Assembly: GCF_035222375.1 (NCBI RefSeq)
Contig: NW_026946363.1
Coordinates: forward strand, 7,564,001-7,628,000
Direction: 5' to 3'
Length of the DNA: 64,000 nucleotides
DNA from: Podospora pseudocomata
Lineage: Eukaryota; Ascomycota; Sordariomycetes; Sordariales; Podosporaceae
Both the position numbers and the translations under genes were made by a program. Below the pieces are notes generated by a model. It searched no databases. It was not told the DNA's origin and saw only the letters and a program-made list of their open reading frames with translations. Positions 1 through 11,899 of this stretch are shown here, piece by piece (position 1 is the stretch's first letter; each line of letters begins with the position of its first letter).

Positions 1-448
1 GATCTTTTTGGTAGTGTATATCTGTGCAGACTGCGATGGGGGATCGGTAGGTGGTGATTCGGTTCGTATTGGTTGCGCTTCTGGAAATTGAAACCCATCG
101 ACTAGTTTCCCGTCAGCTTAAATGAATAATCATCCGTCTGGAATGCGGCGTAGACCCACAGCAGAACGACTTTAGTATTCTAGCAGCCTTGTCACATTCC
201 TTGTCGAGCGTTGTCGGCCAGTATGTCTCGCGATCGAAACGGGTAGGTGTCTTGCTCGCTGCCGATGATGTGCTGAGACGATGGGCAGGGACGGCGATCT
301 TTCCGGCCCATCCAAAAACTTTCCCAAGAGCCCCCGGTGTTGAAGCCGGGGCATCCGTCACCGGTGTCGATGCCGTCGTCCTGGTGCTGCTGATACTGGC
401 TTGCCTCGGCCGCTCCCACGAGGGGAAAAAGGACGAAACACGCTGCAT
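1..448 (-). CDS. N-terminal exon of probable SYLF (DUF500/Ysc84-type) lipid-binding protein, cut by left edge
   Basis: Only the first coding exon is complete. It starts at an ATG at 448 and runs leftward to a splice donor near 160, with at least one more exon continuing off the window. After a Ser/Thr-rich leader the translation contains YWPTTLDKECDKAARILKSF, which resembles the opening helix of SYLF domains (compare the LKSEAKKAAKILREF pattern of SH3YL1). SYLF proteins bind phosphoinositides and cortical actin patches during endocytosis. A second-exon reading ending in TTKKI at the window edge fits the KKIP stretch that usually follows, but the donor and acceptor here are ambiguous. The family call rests on one helix. 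Confidence 0.5.
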
Positions 449-3400
449 GGTGGTGGACTGTGGCGAGCTCGACGCCGACCAGGCCTTTCACCAAGCTCGT
501 CTGAATAGGGGAGGGAGGGGGAGACTCGCGAACGGACGATGGTGGGAGTTTTCAATCTGACCCAGGCAAGAACCTGGAAAACCCAACCAGATCCGACCAG
601 TGCCGAACCAAACAATTCCGGGCCAGTCCCGGCAGCCCGACTGTTGTGGACAAGTGACGTGGGCGATGATCACGCCAACCGAGCGCGCAGCTTGGAAAAA
701 AGCAACCACCACAAGGGACGCACTGCACAGGGGAGTTGACGGCCCTGAATGTGCAACCAGGGCTTGGACGGCCGTTAGCGCGGAACCTGGCTTGAAGATT
801 GTATGATGCAAGGCAAGGACATAGGCATGCTCCCGTCCATAGAAGGGAGGATATGCTAGAGGCTTTGGGAACAATCCGACTGCCATGTATGTTCTTCAGT
901 CCTCATGAATATGGAGATTCCATCCAAGCGAACATTGACAATGGTGTGATGCTCAGGAAGAAAGCAGCTGGAAAGGCTTGACCTACTATAGAAGTACTGT
1001 CCTAACAATGATTCATGGACTGGGATGTGCTCCAGGCGCGAGATCACGGACCAGGGTGTTTCTGGGCGGACAAGGATGCTGCAGCCTGGGACCTAGCGCT
1101 TCTGCTTGAGTCGTAGGTTGCAATGCGGATGGCGATGACACTCTCTGCTGCCGTGCCGGTGATTCTCATGCAGAAGCGTTTAATCGCGAGATGGCGGTAC
1201 CTCGGATCGCTCGACTGTGAAAAAGCATACAGATATTGTCATTAATTTGCGTCTGGCTGAGATGGGTCTGATGATGCGGCGGCCATTGAGAGCACGTTCG
1301 GGTGTCAGCCGGGCTCTGTGTCGTTTAGGAGCGTCCAATGCCGATCTCTTGATGTCTTGGACTTGCCCTGCGCCGTTCGGAACCAAGTGGGGGGTCGGAT
1401 TGGGCGGCGACGAGCATGAGCGAGCACGGGTGTGGCTGAAGAGGACAGGAGTATCGCAAGGTCGAGGCAGCCGTATTCAGGAGGGTCGATGTATGTATCA
1501 GGTCAGGTGGCAGAAGAAATGGAGAAGGGGGCGATGCAAGACACAGGAGGATGAAGAAGAAGAAAAAAAGTGAAGATGGTGCGAAGAAAGCACGGATGGA
1601 GGGGTTTGTATCCGGAGCTTGCAGTTTGCTGCAGTCAGCGAGTGGAATCTAAAGACTTTCCCAGACAACTGGAAGCGACCTAGCAAGCGAGTGTTGAAGC
1701 TGCTGGATCCGGAGCGAAATGATGGCGGGACGATATCAAGAATGCATCCCGGAATGGCTCCATTCTTTTCAGCTTTTGAGAACACCGACGAGTGAGAAGC
1801 CAGGTGTGCTCTGGAATTCCTTGGACAAAGAACGGGAGTCCCTGCCAAGTGGTGAATAAGGTTGGGTGGGTGACCATGGCTGGAACATCGCTATTTCACC
1901 CGGACGGAGCCCTGCATTGTGCCTTTCATATCACTTGTGAATAGGTTTGAAAAGTTCTTTTTGTTTCCTCACCATCGCCCAACAATGTCCCGTTTGTCAC
2001 CCCTTTCATCTGACCGATTTTGCACTTGAACCTCTGAGTTTGATGCGATGGTTTTATATTGTTCCCTTCCTGTGGGATGGTGCGTATACATATGCGCAAT
2101 ATGGGATCCCATACCTTGAATGCGGCAGTGGCGGAGGCTGTGAGCTTGATCTTGGATGCGAACTGTGGAGTTTCAGTGTGGGCCTGCAAGACAAGCGGGA
2201 TCCCACATCGAACCGTCCCCACTTTCCATACTTTTAAGCTGATGCACTGACCACTTTTAGTCCCTGGTTTTGACCCCACTTTGGATCAAGGACAACGGAG
2301 ACGACATCTCGTTCCTGAGCTCGGTAGGTGTTGGTTCGATTTTAAACATCAGCATCTTGCTAAGTTTGATTCGGCATTATTTCAGTTTGCTGATTCAAAA
2401 CTTGTTTTCTTTTTCTTTTTCTTTTCATTGTGCAGGAATGTTGGAGCTCAAAGTTGCCTGCTTCTGCCCCTCTCTCCACTGAAAACAGCATGGTCACTCC
2501 CAACCTCGCCCTCCCCACGAGACACCACCACCAAAGTTTCACATACACATACACGGACACAGGTACAGAAACACAGGCGGAAAATGCAAAATAAATTAAA
2601 CACAGGGCATTTCCTAAGCGCAGTCAGCCCTCAGCCACATCCGCCTTCATATGCTACTGAATGAATGATCTGCCTGGCCGACCGTTTTCGTCTGCCGTCT
2701 GTGCCTTCAGCTCTCGGCCGGTAGTCTCGTTGACCCCGCGCGGTGCGCAGTTGGGTTTGTTCAACCATTGAAACATCCTTTCCTGGAGTGATTGCACGGA
2801 CCCCAGGATGCCTTGATATTGCTGCCCTCACTTCAGCCCCCTCGCATTGTTTGCTTTTTGATATGCTTCGGTTGGGGCCGGGTTGAATCAGTTGGGTTTC
2901 GGTGCATGTTGCGGAGCGACACTGGTCACGAATTGGGTGTTAGTCAGGGGCAATAGGTAGAAGAAAAGGAACATCTACCTGACTCCAGGAACAGAGTTCA
3001 GGCATCAGAGAGCTGTAATCCGTACGAGTAGAGCCCAGGATATTCGCCGATGAGTGTGAAGCATTCTCAGGTCTCCCGCTTGTCTTTCCACCTTAAAAAG
3101 GCCCCTCGAGCCTTGGTATGCGGGTTATGGCTATGTAGGCTGGGTGATCGACAGCATCTTGTCAACAACTCCAATACCCCCCAATGTCACAATGTAACGA
3201 TGGCTTACTCAAACAACGGTGCTGCGGCGCTGCGTCTGATGCAACCGCAACAGTTTAGGACGGCACGGCACACAACTATTACAACAACATTGGGATGACA
3301 AAACGATAAGCAACATATGGGACGAGATGAGAAAGTGGGGGTCGGTAAGTTCTGATACGATCTATGGTTTATCACTCACCTTCAAAACCTCTGGTTCAAG

Positions 3401-4134
3401 TCATGACGCTCTGTCCCATTGAAAAGTGTGGGAGTCTCATCTCACTCTCTATGTCAGGCACACACCACAGTCTTCTCGAGAGAAGTGCACCTTCTTGTCA
3501 AGCACAGTGATGGATGCCTGCCCTCGGACTGTTTGACCAACCATTATTGCTGCTTCGAGTGTTACACCACTTCCATGCCTTGAGTATTGAATAGCAACAC
3601 GTAGAGGCGGTGCTGGTCTCCGCCCAATACGCTCAGGTCGCCGGTTACAGGGTGAGTGAGTCAAGGTGTCCCATATCAAGGTAGACAAACATTATCGCCA
3701 ACAAAGGTGTTGGCGGACTCGAGACTGTCCAAATTGCATGGAATGCTTACCGGTCTCCAAATATCAAACATGATTCCAGTAGGTGCTCTCAACGTCGTGA
3801 AATCTGACCAAACACGCCAAAACAAATGACAATTGCTTGCATTCTCTGTGTCTAGACATATTTGTGTAAATGTAGCCATGTTCCGTAACACCTGTCCCCC
3901 AAATAAGATACACGAACACCTGCCTTCCTGAACCAGCCAGTCCCACAACGTCTAATGCTGTATTATGTTGTTCGCTGATGAAAACATCAAGAAAAGAAAA
4001 AGAGGTACACGTTGTAGGTCTAAGATATTATCGTAAAAGGTCGTGAGGTGTGTGATGTGATTATTTACATCTTTTGAGTGGAGGTCGTGTCGTATGATTG
4101 CTGTCGTGAGCTGCTGCCTTGTCACTCCCATGCA
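449..4134. other. Gene-poor region of about 3.7 kb
   Basis: I see no convincing coding exon. The reading frames here are short, overlap on several strands and lack domain-like composition or matched splice sites. The left part should carry the promoter of the SYLF-like gene, which is transcribed leftward, and the right end the 3' UTR of the F-box gene. A pyrimidine-rich T-tract lies near 2395-2428. No tRNA, rRNA or transposon signature was found. Confidence 0.5.
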
Positions 4135-5613
4135 TCAGACCGAAGGGGCTGGTGAGCCAAAGGAGCTGAACGTGCCCGAAGACGTGGGGCTGGGCGAATC
4201 CACTGGGCTGGAAGAACCCGATTGACCCGGGGAACTGTAAGGGCTGGGGTAGGCGGACGTGTTTCCATACTTGATGAACATCGGCCACGGGCCCCCTGAG
4301 ATCAAAAACCGCTCTAGACCCAGAGAGTCAAAGTTTTCTTTGCACCTCGAAGCAGACTTCTTATACCAGCCCTCAAATCCATCCTCCTGATGTACCGTAT
4401 TCCAGTCGTCGCTGACCACGGGCAGAAAATCCCAAACCTCCCTGGTGCGCGTATAGGCATCACCGCTCTCAATATCGCCTTCCAGGTGAAATCGCTGAAG
4501 CGCAGTGAGCTTCTCCTTTAGCCCGGTGAATAACGAGCGCCACCGTCCGTTGTGTAGGTGTATGCCTCCGATACTGAGCTCAAGTGGCTTAGCGAGGCCA
4601 CGACCGCCAAGTCGGAGTCTCTCGAGTGTGGGGGAGTGGCGGAGTAGGAAGGACTTGAGATCCTCCTCAGAGCATGAGATGCCCTCGAGCTTCAGATCCG
4701 TGAGCCTTTTGTAGGTGAAGTCACCGGCGAACAGAGCCCTGAAAGAGAGCTCAAACTTCTCGGCCGGCGCATGATATGTGTGGAAAGCTAGACGCAGGTG
4801 TGTGACATTGTTGGCGGACTGAAGGACCCGTCCCAACCCGTTGATCGCTCTGGACCGCGAGGCAGGGCCCATCTGACGGGGAATATCAAGCACCAGATCC
4901 AACCGGGAGAGGCCTGCAAACGTCTGGGCACAGTCGAACCATCGCTGCCGAGCATCTGGATGACGAAAGAGCTCCAGGGGTACTTGATCGATACTCAGAG
5001 ACTGAAGACGAGCGTGAGGGAGCGCGGAAAGGATGGCATCAAGGTCCTTTGAGGCGCGAAGTCGGTCTTGTTTGCGACAGTGGTGATACGAAAAGACCTG
5101 ATCAAACAAGTCAATGCCGTACGGGTTCTTGGTGAAGTTGATATCAACGACCTCCAGGTTAGGTAGCCGCTTCAAAGTGGCCTCGAGCATAGACTGGCGA
5201 GTGTGTAACGGAGCCACCAGGGTGGCACGCTCTTCGAGCTTGTGATAGCGAGACCAGCCCTCCTGAATGAAGTCATGACCCTCGCGGCGCCTCAGCCACT
5301 GATGCAGAGAGGTGGTTTCTTGGGCCCGTCCCACATCTACTTTTGCCAAATGGAAGACCAGTGACCGGGGCTTGCCAAGAAGACGGTCATGGCGAGCAAT
5401 CGAATGTAGCCTTTGAACATCATCTCTCCATTCTACTACTGCAAAGTGGTCTAGGAGGAGGTAGTCGTATCCTATATCGGCAAATTTTCGTGATGCCAGG
5501 CGGAGGGCCGTTACGGTAGGCAGGTCGCAGTATTGGTAGACGATTCGCACCAGCTCGATGGGGAGGAGGTCCATGCTGGAGGTGAAAGGAGCATGGGAGG
5601 ACGAGATCGGCAA
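4135..5613 (-). CDS. F-box protein
   Basis: Single-exon gene of 492 aa. Residues about 14-50 read as an F-box: the start MDLLPIELVRIVYQYCDLP is followed by TVTALRLASRKFADIGYDYL, matching the LPxEL...IxxYLxxxxLxxLRLVSRxF pattern. F-box proteins bind Skp1 and bring substrates to SCF ubiquitin ligases. The middle part has leucine-rich stretches (for example LTDLKLEGIS and LERLRLGG) that suggest degenerate leucine-rich repeats as the substrate-binding surface. The last 40 residues are Ser/Pro/Gly-rich and probably disordered. The first in-frame ATG is used; a second ATG 13 codons later, directly at the F-box, is an alternative start. The substrate cannot be told from sequence. Confidence 0.8.
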   Translation of the reverse strand: MPISSSHAPFTSSMDLLPIELVRIVYQYCDLPTVTALRLASRKFADIGYDYLLLDHFAVVEWRDDVQRLHSIARHDRLLGKPRSLVFHLAKVDVGRAQETTSLHQWLRRREGHDFIQEGWSRYHKLEERATLVAPLHTRQSMLEATLKRLPNLEVVDINFTKNPYGIDLFDQVFSYHHCRKQDRLRASKDLDAILSALPHARLQSLSIDQVPLELFRHPDARQRWFDCAQTFAGLSRLDLVLDIPRQMGPASRSRAINGLGRVLQSANNVTHLRLAFHTYHAPAEKFELSFRALFAGDFTYKRLTDLKLEGISCSEEDLKSFLLRHSPTLERLRLGGRGLAKPLELSIGGIHLHNGRWRSLFTGLKEKLTALQRFHLEGDIESGDAYTRTREVWDFLPVVSDDWNTVHQEDGFEGWYKKSASRCKENFDSLGLERFLISGGPWPMFIKYGNTSAYPSPYSSPGQSGSSSPVDSPSPTSSGTFSSFGSPAPSV

Positions 5614-7629
5614 GCACCAGTAGGTCCCATATGATGTAGATGAAAGTGATGGAAGCAGGAGAAGACAAGACAGATATCAGAAATATAAGCCAACCGTAAT
5701 TCAACGTGGGTGAGGTTATGACGAATGGCAAAAGTGGCGGGCGAGAAGGGAAAAGGCGGACTTTTGATCTTTATACCGCCAAGCAGAACCGATCTGGCGG
5801 GCTGACACCGACACAACAACCTTCACATCCAGATGCAGGGCCCAAAAGATGGCGACCCAGGGGTAAAAAGCAGAAATGGAGCCAAACCGTTCCCTGCCCC
5901 TTGCACTAGCACATGCTGCTCGGTTGCCGGTGTTGCAGTTTCCATGGAATGCCGTCTCTTGGGCACGCGAAGAAGGAAAAATTCGACGGGCTTTGACACC
6001 GAAACTTTTGGGCAAGAAGTCGGTGAGCTTAAGACAGACAAGGGCGACCACGACGCACACGACAGTTGGATTCGCCAGCCTGGGCTTCCGACAGCGACAG
6101 GGGACCAATTGCATCCACAGTTGCATTAGCGGCCTGGTGCAGGCCCATGGATGGATGGCTGGCGGTGTGCAGCCTCTGCCTCTGTGTGACCGAAATGGAG
6201 GTGTGATGGAAAAGTCATGGAATGCGCCTCCCGTCACCTAAACGGAGACGCTGACACCACGTGAAAGGTCACCGATGTGCGTGGTGAGCAAGCATCACCA
6301 ACTAATGCCACGCCATTCCCGATCTCATCGCCTTCCGCACTTTCCAAACTTATCAAGTTCCCGATCTTATCAGAAGTCTTGGTGTTGTGGTGGAGTTGCT
6401 GTCTCTAACGAACGGAGCAGTAGTGATGTCTCTCCTGCCGTTTGTTGCACAAGGCCGGAATGGCGGGATGGACACCTACCTACCTACTGTACCTCTTCCT
6501 CTTTCAATGGCTCGTGAGCCCTGAGAACACGGGGCATGAGTCCAGCAACCTATCCAATCCACTGGTGCTGACGAAAGCATGCCTTGGTCATATGTATCCA
6601 TCAACAGTAACCTGATCATGATGTGTTACATGTAGCCACTTGCCCCTCTTTTGGGTTTAAAGTATGATTGATGAAGAAAACCGCCAGACAGACCGCACTT
6701 TGCCGCTAATAAAGTTAGGAATCTTGAAACAAAAAGGCGGACATCGACAGCAGAGGACGTTCCACAGTGACAGTCCCGCTCCTTGGGCCGTCTCGATGTC
6801 TCACCTCTGGCTCGACGCTTGTGTCCACGCACACCGAAGATGCCGCTGTTCTCTCACCTTTCCACCAACGGGTGTGAAGTGGAGGGATCTCAATCAAGGT
6901 CCAGTCAGGTCAAGGTTTCTATTATTTCTTGTGTGCCGTCGGAACACTAGACAAGACCCGGTTGGTGGTTTTAGTCCGAAAAGTGTGTTGATTGCATGAG
7001 ATGTCCCAAGGCGATGCAGCCTCATTCAGAACTTGCGTCCGTATCAGGGTGTTAGACTGTTTTAGTATCAGTCGGGTACCATCTCCAGCTTACAGACCTG
7101 GTGTACTGCCTGCTCACGGTCCCTGGATTGATGGGCCTATTTGGACCGCGGAGAATACATAACGAGGTATTCTTCATCTAAAGGTGAAAGCTGCTGCATA
7201 TCACACCGAATCCCCAACCCGCCCGGCGGTGAGGCGGGCTGCCAGGCACCCCACTCGCGGCTCCGTGGCGGGGTCTGGGCACGGATCACACGCCCGCTTT
7301 TTGCGTCTCCTCTTTGGTGTTTGAAGGCAGTTGTGGCCTCTCCAGCCCACTTCACACACCACCTCCATCAGCTCAACTGAAAGTGCTGGGGCGTCTCCGG
7401 GCTTCCTGCCTGCATAGACAACTGTCGATTTCAAGGGAGTCCAGTCAACCCTTCTGCAAGACAGGCACCTACCCCGCGATATTATTACACAGCCTCAAGC
7501 TTGAAATGTTGATATGACCCATCAGCAACGAGGGACCAAGACGCCCCGCTCAAAAAACATAAGCCTTTTTGCCCACAAACCCAGCATGGTATTGCTATTC
7601 CAGCCTTGTGCCACGCCACAGCCGTCCGA
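5614..7629. other. Divergent intergenic region, F-box gene and RBR ligase gene
   Basis: This 2-kb gap separates two divergently transcribed genes, so it should hold both promoters and 5' UTRs. The open frames here (for example 5716-6237 minus) look like chance frames: they overlap other frames, are rich in Arg/Pro/Ser and show no recognisable domain. I see no RNA gene. Confidence 0.5.
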
Positions 7630-9705
7630 ATGGGCTTTCCAGACCTGATGGGCTCCTCGACAGCCCATCGCGGCGCGCGAAAGAGCAATAAAGTCCCGGC
7701 CGCAAACACTCCCCTCGAGATGACACCGGCAGCTAGAACTCCAAAGGATGCTGTCAGCCATGCTCTTCCAGAGTATATCGCAGAAGAGGAACATCTGAGG
7801 CCCCTTGGCGAGACAGCACCCGACCTGCGAGAGCTGAATGCCTGTCTCGACGCACTGGCAGCCGTCTTCCCCGACATCCAAATCGAAGTATTCCGAGAAC
7901 TGTTGACCAACTTTGACGGAGAATCTAGGCTTGCTCTCGCTGCCGACGCTTTGCTCAAGAATCGTGCCGTCTGGGTGAAAGGCCGCTGGAGGATTGACAA
8001 GGACGGACCAGGCGGCATGGCTGCCAAAGAGCACCAGCAAAGGCCCGGCCAGAATGCCGCAGATATCAATCGAGGGTTCGAGCGCGTGCCACCGACCGAA
8101 GTCTTTAGAAGCCATGAGTACAGAGCTGCCGTGGAGAATCTGGGTCTGCAGGAATTCAAAGGCTTGCAGCGATCAACCATCAAAGCCGTCCTGGCTGAGC
8201 ATAACTACTCCTACCTAGAAGCCCGAGAGACTCTCGTGGGGTTGGCATCCAAGTCGTGGCGCTTCACTATCTCTTCCTTATTCCGGGGACGCAAAGTTAT
8301 CTCGGCTGCTGTGGCGGCCCAACACCCCCTGATCATCTATAAATCAACTGGCCAAGGGTCTATCGTCCCGACTATCAAGTCTACCGGAAGCGCTGAGCTC
8401 GACAGGGAGCTGTATGATGCCCTTATTGTGCCACTGAAAACGAAGCAGCGAGCTGAACGCGAAGCAAAGGATCACGAGTTGGCCGTAGCCATGAACAACG
8501 CCGAAGCCGAGGAGACAGACAATCTGCTGGAGTGCGTTTGCTGCTATACCGAGTCTGTCTTCGAGGAGTTCACTTCTTGTAGTGCAAACGGGCACATGAT
8601 CTGCTTTCGTTGTGTACAGCACACACTCACAGAAGCCATCTTTGGCCAAGGTTGGCAGCGCAGCATTGACCCAAACACAGGAACCCTCCGGTGCCCAGCC
8701 GCCGAATCAACAGAGTGTGCCGGATGCATTCCATCACATCACTTACACCGGGCGCTGATGGAAGATAAGACCGGCCCTGAGAAGCTTCACAAACTTGACC
8801 AGCGACTCGCCGATAATTCTCTGGTTGCGACCGGTCTGCCGATAATCCACTGCCCCTTTTGCTCCTACGCCGAGGTAGACGATATTTACCACCCTGAGAC
8901 TGAAACTCAGCTCAGGCCCCGTTCTGTCAACATCTGGAATATCATCCTTGTCGTCGCATGCCTCTTCACCGTCCCCTTCCTGGCCCCGCTGGCTCTTCTG
9001 ATGGCTTTTATCATATTCCTGCTCTTCATCTCCCACCAAACCTTCGGCACCAGCGTCATGGCTGAGCTCCGCGCTGCTCGTCAACGCCAACGCCGCCGCC
9101 GTCGCGGTCTCCGCTTTATGTGCCAGAACCCTCTCTGCGGCCGCGCCTCCTGTCTGCTGTGCAACAAGGCGTGGAAGGATGTTCATGTATGCAATGAGTC
9201 CAGCCTTGTCGCTCTCCGAACGCAGGTGGAGCAGGCAATGAGCTTGGCCATCAAACGGGTCTGTCCCAAATGCAACACTGGGTTTGTCAAGACCTCGGGC
9301 TGCAACAAGCTGACCTGCCCGTGCGGGTACAAGATGTGCTACGTCTGCCGCAAGGACATTGGGAACGGCGCGTCGACGCAAGATGTCGGCTATCAACATT
9401 TTTGTCAGCATTTCCGGCCACAGGGCGATGGGACAAAATGCAAAGAATGCACAAAGTGTAATTTGTGGGAAAAAGAGGACGAGGAGGCGGTGCTGGACGC
9501 TGCGAGGAAGGAGGCAGAAAGGAAATGGATGGAAGCGGAAAAGAGGGAGCTCTCTGGACCAGAGCAGACATACTTGACCGAGGGGGTGGCGGTGAACTCA
9601 ACGAGGATGGGGGCTGTGGTCTTGGGGGACTTGCTGAAACGTGGGAGATGGCCCACAATGGGGGAGGTTTGTGATGTTATGGTTGAGCAGTTTTTGAACC
9701 CTTGA
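7630..9705 (+). CDS. RNF216/TRIAD3-like RBR E3 ubiquitin ligase with internal hydrophobic segment
   Basis: Single exon, 691 aa; the open frame begins 8 codons earlier without an ATG. Residues about 80-140 (from LRELNACLDALAAVFPDIQI) look like a CUE/UBA-type ubiquitin-binding helical bundle. From C302 there is a RING1-IBR-RING2 array: RING1 with ECVCCYTE and MICFRC, an IBR part with CPFC, then CGRASCLLCNKAW and a RING2 with CPKCNTGFVKTSGCNKLTCP. By analogy with other RBR ligases the catalytic thioester cysteine should be C558, in SGCNKLTC. The trailing zinc-binding part (YQHFCQHF, CKECTKCNLW) matches the RNF216 family. Unusually, residues about 436-470 form a strongly hydrophobic segment inside the IBR region, followed by an Arg-rich stretch, suggesting membrane attachment. 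Substrates are unknown. Confidence 0.85.
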   Translation: MGFPDLMGSSTAHRGARKSNKVPAANTPLEMTPAARTPKDAVSHALPEYIAEEEHLRPLGETAPDLRELNACLDALAAVFPDIQIEVFRELLTNFDGESRLALAADALLKNRAVWVKGRWRIDKDGPGGMAAKEHQQRPGQNAADINRGFERVPPTEVFRSHEYRAAVENLGLQEFKGLQRSTIKAVLAEHNYSYLEARETLVGLASKSWRFTISSLFRGRKVISAAVAAQHPLIIYKSTGQGSIVPTIKSTGSAELDRELYDALIVPLKTKQRAEREAKDHELAVAMNNAEAEETDNLLECVCCYTESVFEEFTSCSANGHMICFRCVQHTLTEAIFGQGWQRSIDPNTGTLRCPAAESTECAGCIPSHHLHRALMEDKTGPEKLHKLDQRLADNSLVATGLPIIHCPFCSYAEVDDIYHPETETQLRPRSVNIWNIILVVACLFTVPFLAPLALLMAFIIFLLFISHQTFGTSVMAELRAARQRQRRRRRGLRFMCQNPLCGRASCLLCNKAWKDVHVCNESSLVALRTQVEQAMSLAIKRVCPKCNTGFVKTSGCNKLTCPCGYKMCYVCRKDIGNGASTQDVGYQHFCQHFRPQGDGTKCKECTKCNLWEKEDEEAVLDAARKEAERKWMEAEKRELSGPEQTYLTEGVAVNSTRMGAVVLGDLLKRGRWPTMGEVCDVMVEQFLNP

Positions 9706-10623
9706 GTTGTGAGTAAACAAGACGGAAGGGCATTCCAATGTAAACTGGAGACCATGTCAAGACGCAGTGTGATAACGGAATGAAGGCTCTATTGGATATC
9801 GTACCAAGTAAAATGATAATGACGAAACAGTCCCGTTTTGTGTGCCCATCTCGCCGAGACCATCAACACCTGCATAATGTATATACCTGATTGTACTGTC
9901 CATCCCAACTAATTGCTCCATAGGAGTTCTCATCACCAGTCAAAGCGCGTGCACACACACACATACACACACACACACGCACTGAGCCACATCAGTTTTT
10001 ATTCCCAAAGCCACGATCCACCGTTTGATTGCCACCAGCACTCAACCGAGCCAGAAGTTAAAAAGCCAGAGAGTAAACCGCGAGTAGATCAGGACATCGC
10101 GAATCCTTTTTGCTTCTGGCCTCCTACTTTTTGACCAACCCGACACACTACTACTGCCCCCTAAACTCATGAAAATGAAGGAAACAAATGACGAGAGAAG
10201 AGGTATATTAAGAGACATAATGACCCGACACAGTTCGTGCTTCATGGTCGCCAACCACGCAAACCACCCAACCCAGCAAAGAAAACAAAAAGGTCGCTTC
10301 GCTTCGAATCACAGACAAAACCAAATAACAAAATCCTTCCCGTGCCCCGTTTCGTCCATCCGGGTTGCCGGCTACCCATTAGAAAAAAAAGCCAGCCCGG
10401 TGCATTTCCCGTTTCCCCACGTGTCGCTAGTACTTTTTATCTCGAAAAGGACCACAGAACCAAGAGAAGCAAGAAGAGGAGACTGACGCCAAGATCGGGA
10501 ATAACAAGAACGGAACCCAGGGCCTAAAGCTGTACGTTTTATGCCATCCCTCGAACCCATCTAAACCAAGCCGGAGAGCTAATAAAAATCAAGCCGAGCA
10601 GAGCCCGTGGGCCAGACGTTTTG
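9706..10623. other. Convergent 3' intergenic region
   Basis: This region lies between the RBR ligase gene and the GATA-factor gene, which point toward each other. It should contain two 3' UTRs. Apart from a CA microsatellite I see no feature; the short frames on both strands are low-complexity. Confidence 0.6.
9952..9978. repeat. CA dinucleotide microsatellite
   Basis: Uninterrupted CA units broken once by a CATA step, in the 3' intergenic region. A simple-sequence repeat with no sign of function. Confidence 0.9.
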
Positions 10624-11845
10624 CTATGACGCGGTCACTTCGATCTTTGTATCCTCCTCCATTGACTCTGGTAACGTCTCGTTGGCTGTCTCAAGGGCAG
10701 TCTCCGCCGCGGGGTTGACAACCGGTTCGGGAATGGGAACGATTTGAATGGAAACGGGTTGGGGAAGAGTTTCTTCCTGCTGATGATCATGCTGTTGTTC
10801 AAAGACAATCGGTTGCTCTGGTTCCTCTACCCTTGGCTTCTTGGCAGCTCGTCCGTCCTCGAATGTGTGATCCCGGGAATCCCTGGCTTCCTTGAGCTCA
10901 ACTTCGAGTTCATCTAGGCGCCGCTTAAGCATGTTTTCCCTGCGGTGGCTTTCCTCCAGCTCGTTTTGCAACTGCGCATGCGCAGCACTGAGGGTTTCGG
11001 CTTGAACAGTCGCGACCTCGAGTTGGGCGGTCAAGGTTTCATTCTGGCTTCGAGCCTGGTTGAGGGCATCCGTCAGAGCATCCATTTGTGCGCGGAGCTG
11101 GGCATCCGAATCAGAGCCGCCATTCTCTGGCTGCTGTCGGGCTTGCGCTTGCAGCTGTTGCTGTTCTTGTTCGAGTTGTTGGATTCGTCCACGGTACAAT
11201 TCTTGAATGACCTCGAGTTCGCTCACACGCGTCCTCAGCTGCGAATTCTCGTCATGTCCCTGAGGCATATCTGTGCGCTCGCCATTCAGGGGTGAAGCAT
11301 GGCCACCAGGCCCGCTGGCGACTTGAAACCCGGACAGCTGTTGCGCCTGAAACTGTTCATCTTGATTTCCGTACATTGGCGCCATGTGCGGGTTGTACAT
11401 GTTCGGTGTTCCGGTGCGTGAAATGGGGGAGTTTGTGTCGTCCATGTGGCCATTGGTCGATTTTTGCGACGGTCTGCGAGCGCCATTCCCATTGGCAAGG
11501 TCAGCGCCGTTCACGTCGGCGCCAGCGGGGGGAGCTTGGTTTTGTTGCGCCTGGGCGGGGATGCGGTTAGTGATTTGGTGGCTGGACACCTCCTGCGCTT
11601 CAATTGCGTACCTTTTTCTGCTTTGCAAGATCAGGGCGCATAGTCTTGACGCGATTGCGGCTCTTGATAACGTCGGTCTTGAGGGAGCTAGGCCGAGGTC
11701 GGCCATGCAGTTTGAGAAAGAGACCGCAGGCATTGCAGAGGACGGCGCCGTGCTCGTCACGTCTCCATAGCGGCGTGGTCGAGGTACCGCAGTTCTGGCA
11801 TGTGGGCTGTGTTGATTCACGGTCATGGTTAGCCATGGTTGCCAT
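10624..11845 (-). CDS. areB/asd-4-like: GATA-type zinc-finger transcription factor, AreB/ASD-4 type
   Basis: Two exons (10624-10626 stop; intron 11551-11611, phase 0, donor GTACGC) give 386 aa from the ATG at 11845. Residues 16-40 are one Cys-X2-Cys-X17-Cys-X2-Cys GATA finger ([18 protein letters not shown]... then CNAC), followed by the basic tail [13 protein letters not shown]. The C-terminal half has a long Gln-rich heptad-repeat region that should dimerise, then an acidic tail. One finger plus a C-terminal coiled coil is the architecture of Aspergillus AreB/NreB, Neurospora ASD-4 and yeast Dal80/Gzf3, which bind GATA sites, usually as repressors of nitrogen-catabolic genes; ASD-4 is also needed for ascus and ascospore development. 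The related iron regulator SreA is excluded because it has two fingers with a Cys-rich linker. A longer isoform is possible through an upstream exon. Confidence 0.85.
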
Positions 11846-11899
11846 GATGGCGGTGCGCTCCAAGGCGATTTGACGAAAGAAAGGGGCAGAGCGATTAGA

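Noticed and set aside
5716-6237. 173-codon minus-strand frame between the F-box and RBR genes
   Set aside because: Arg/Pro/Ser-rich, overlaps frames on the other strand and has no homology-like motif.
8743-9411. 222-codon open frame antisense to the RBR ligase gene
   Set aside because: It is a shadow of the codon bias in the sense gene; no domain or splice context supports it.
9952-9978. Repeat array considered as CRISPR-like
   Set aside because: It is a plain CA dinucleotide run with no spacers.
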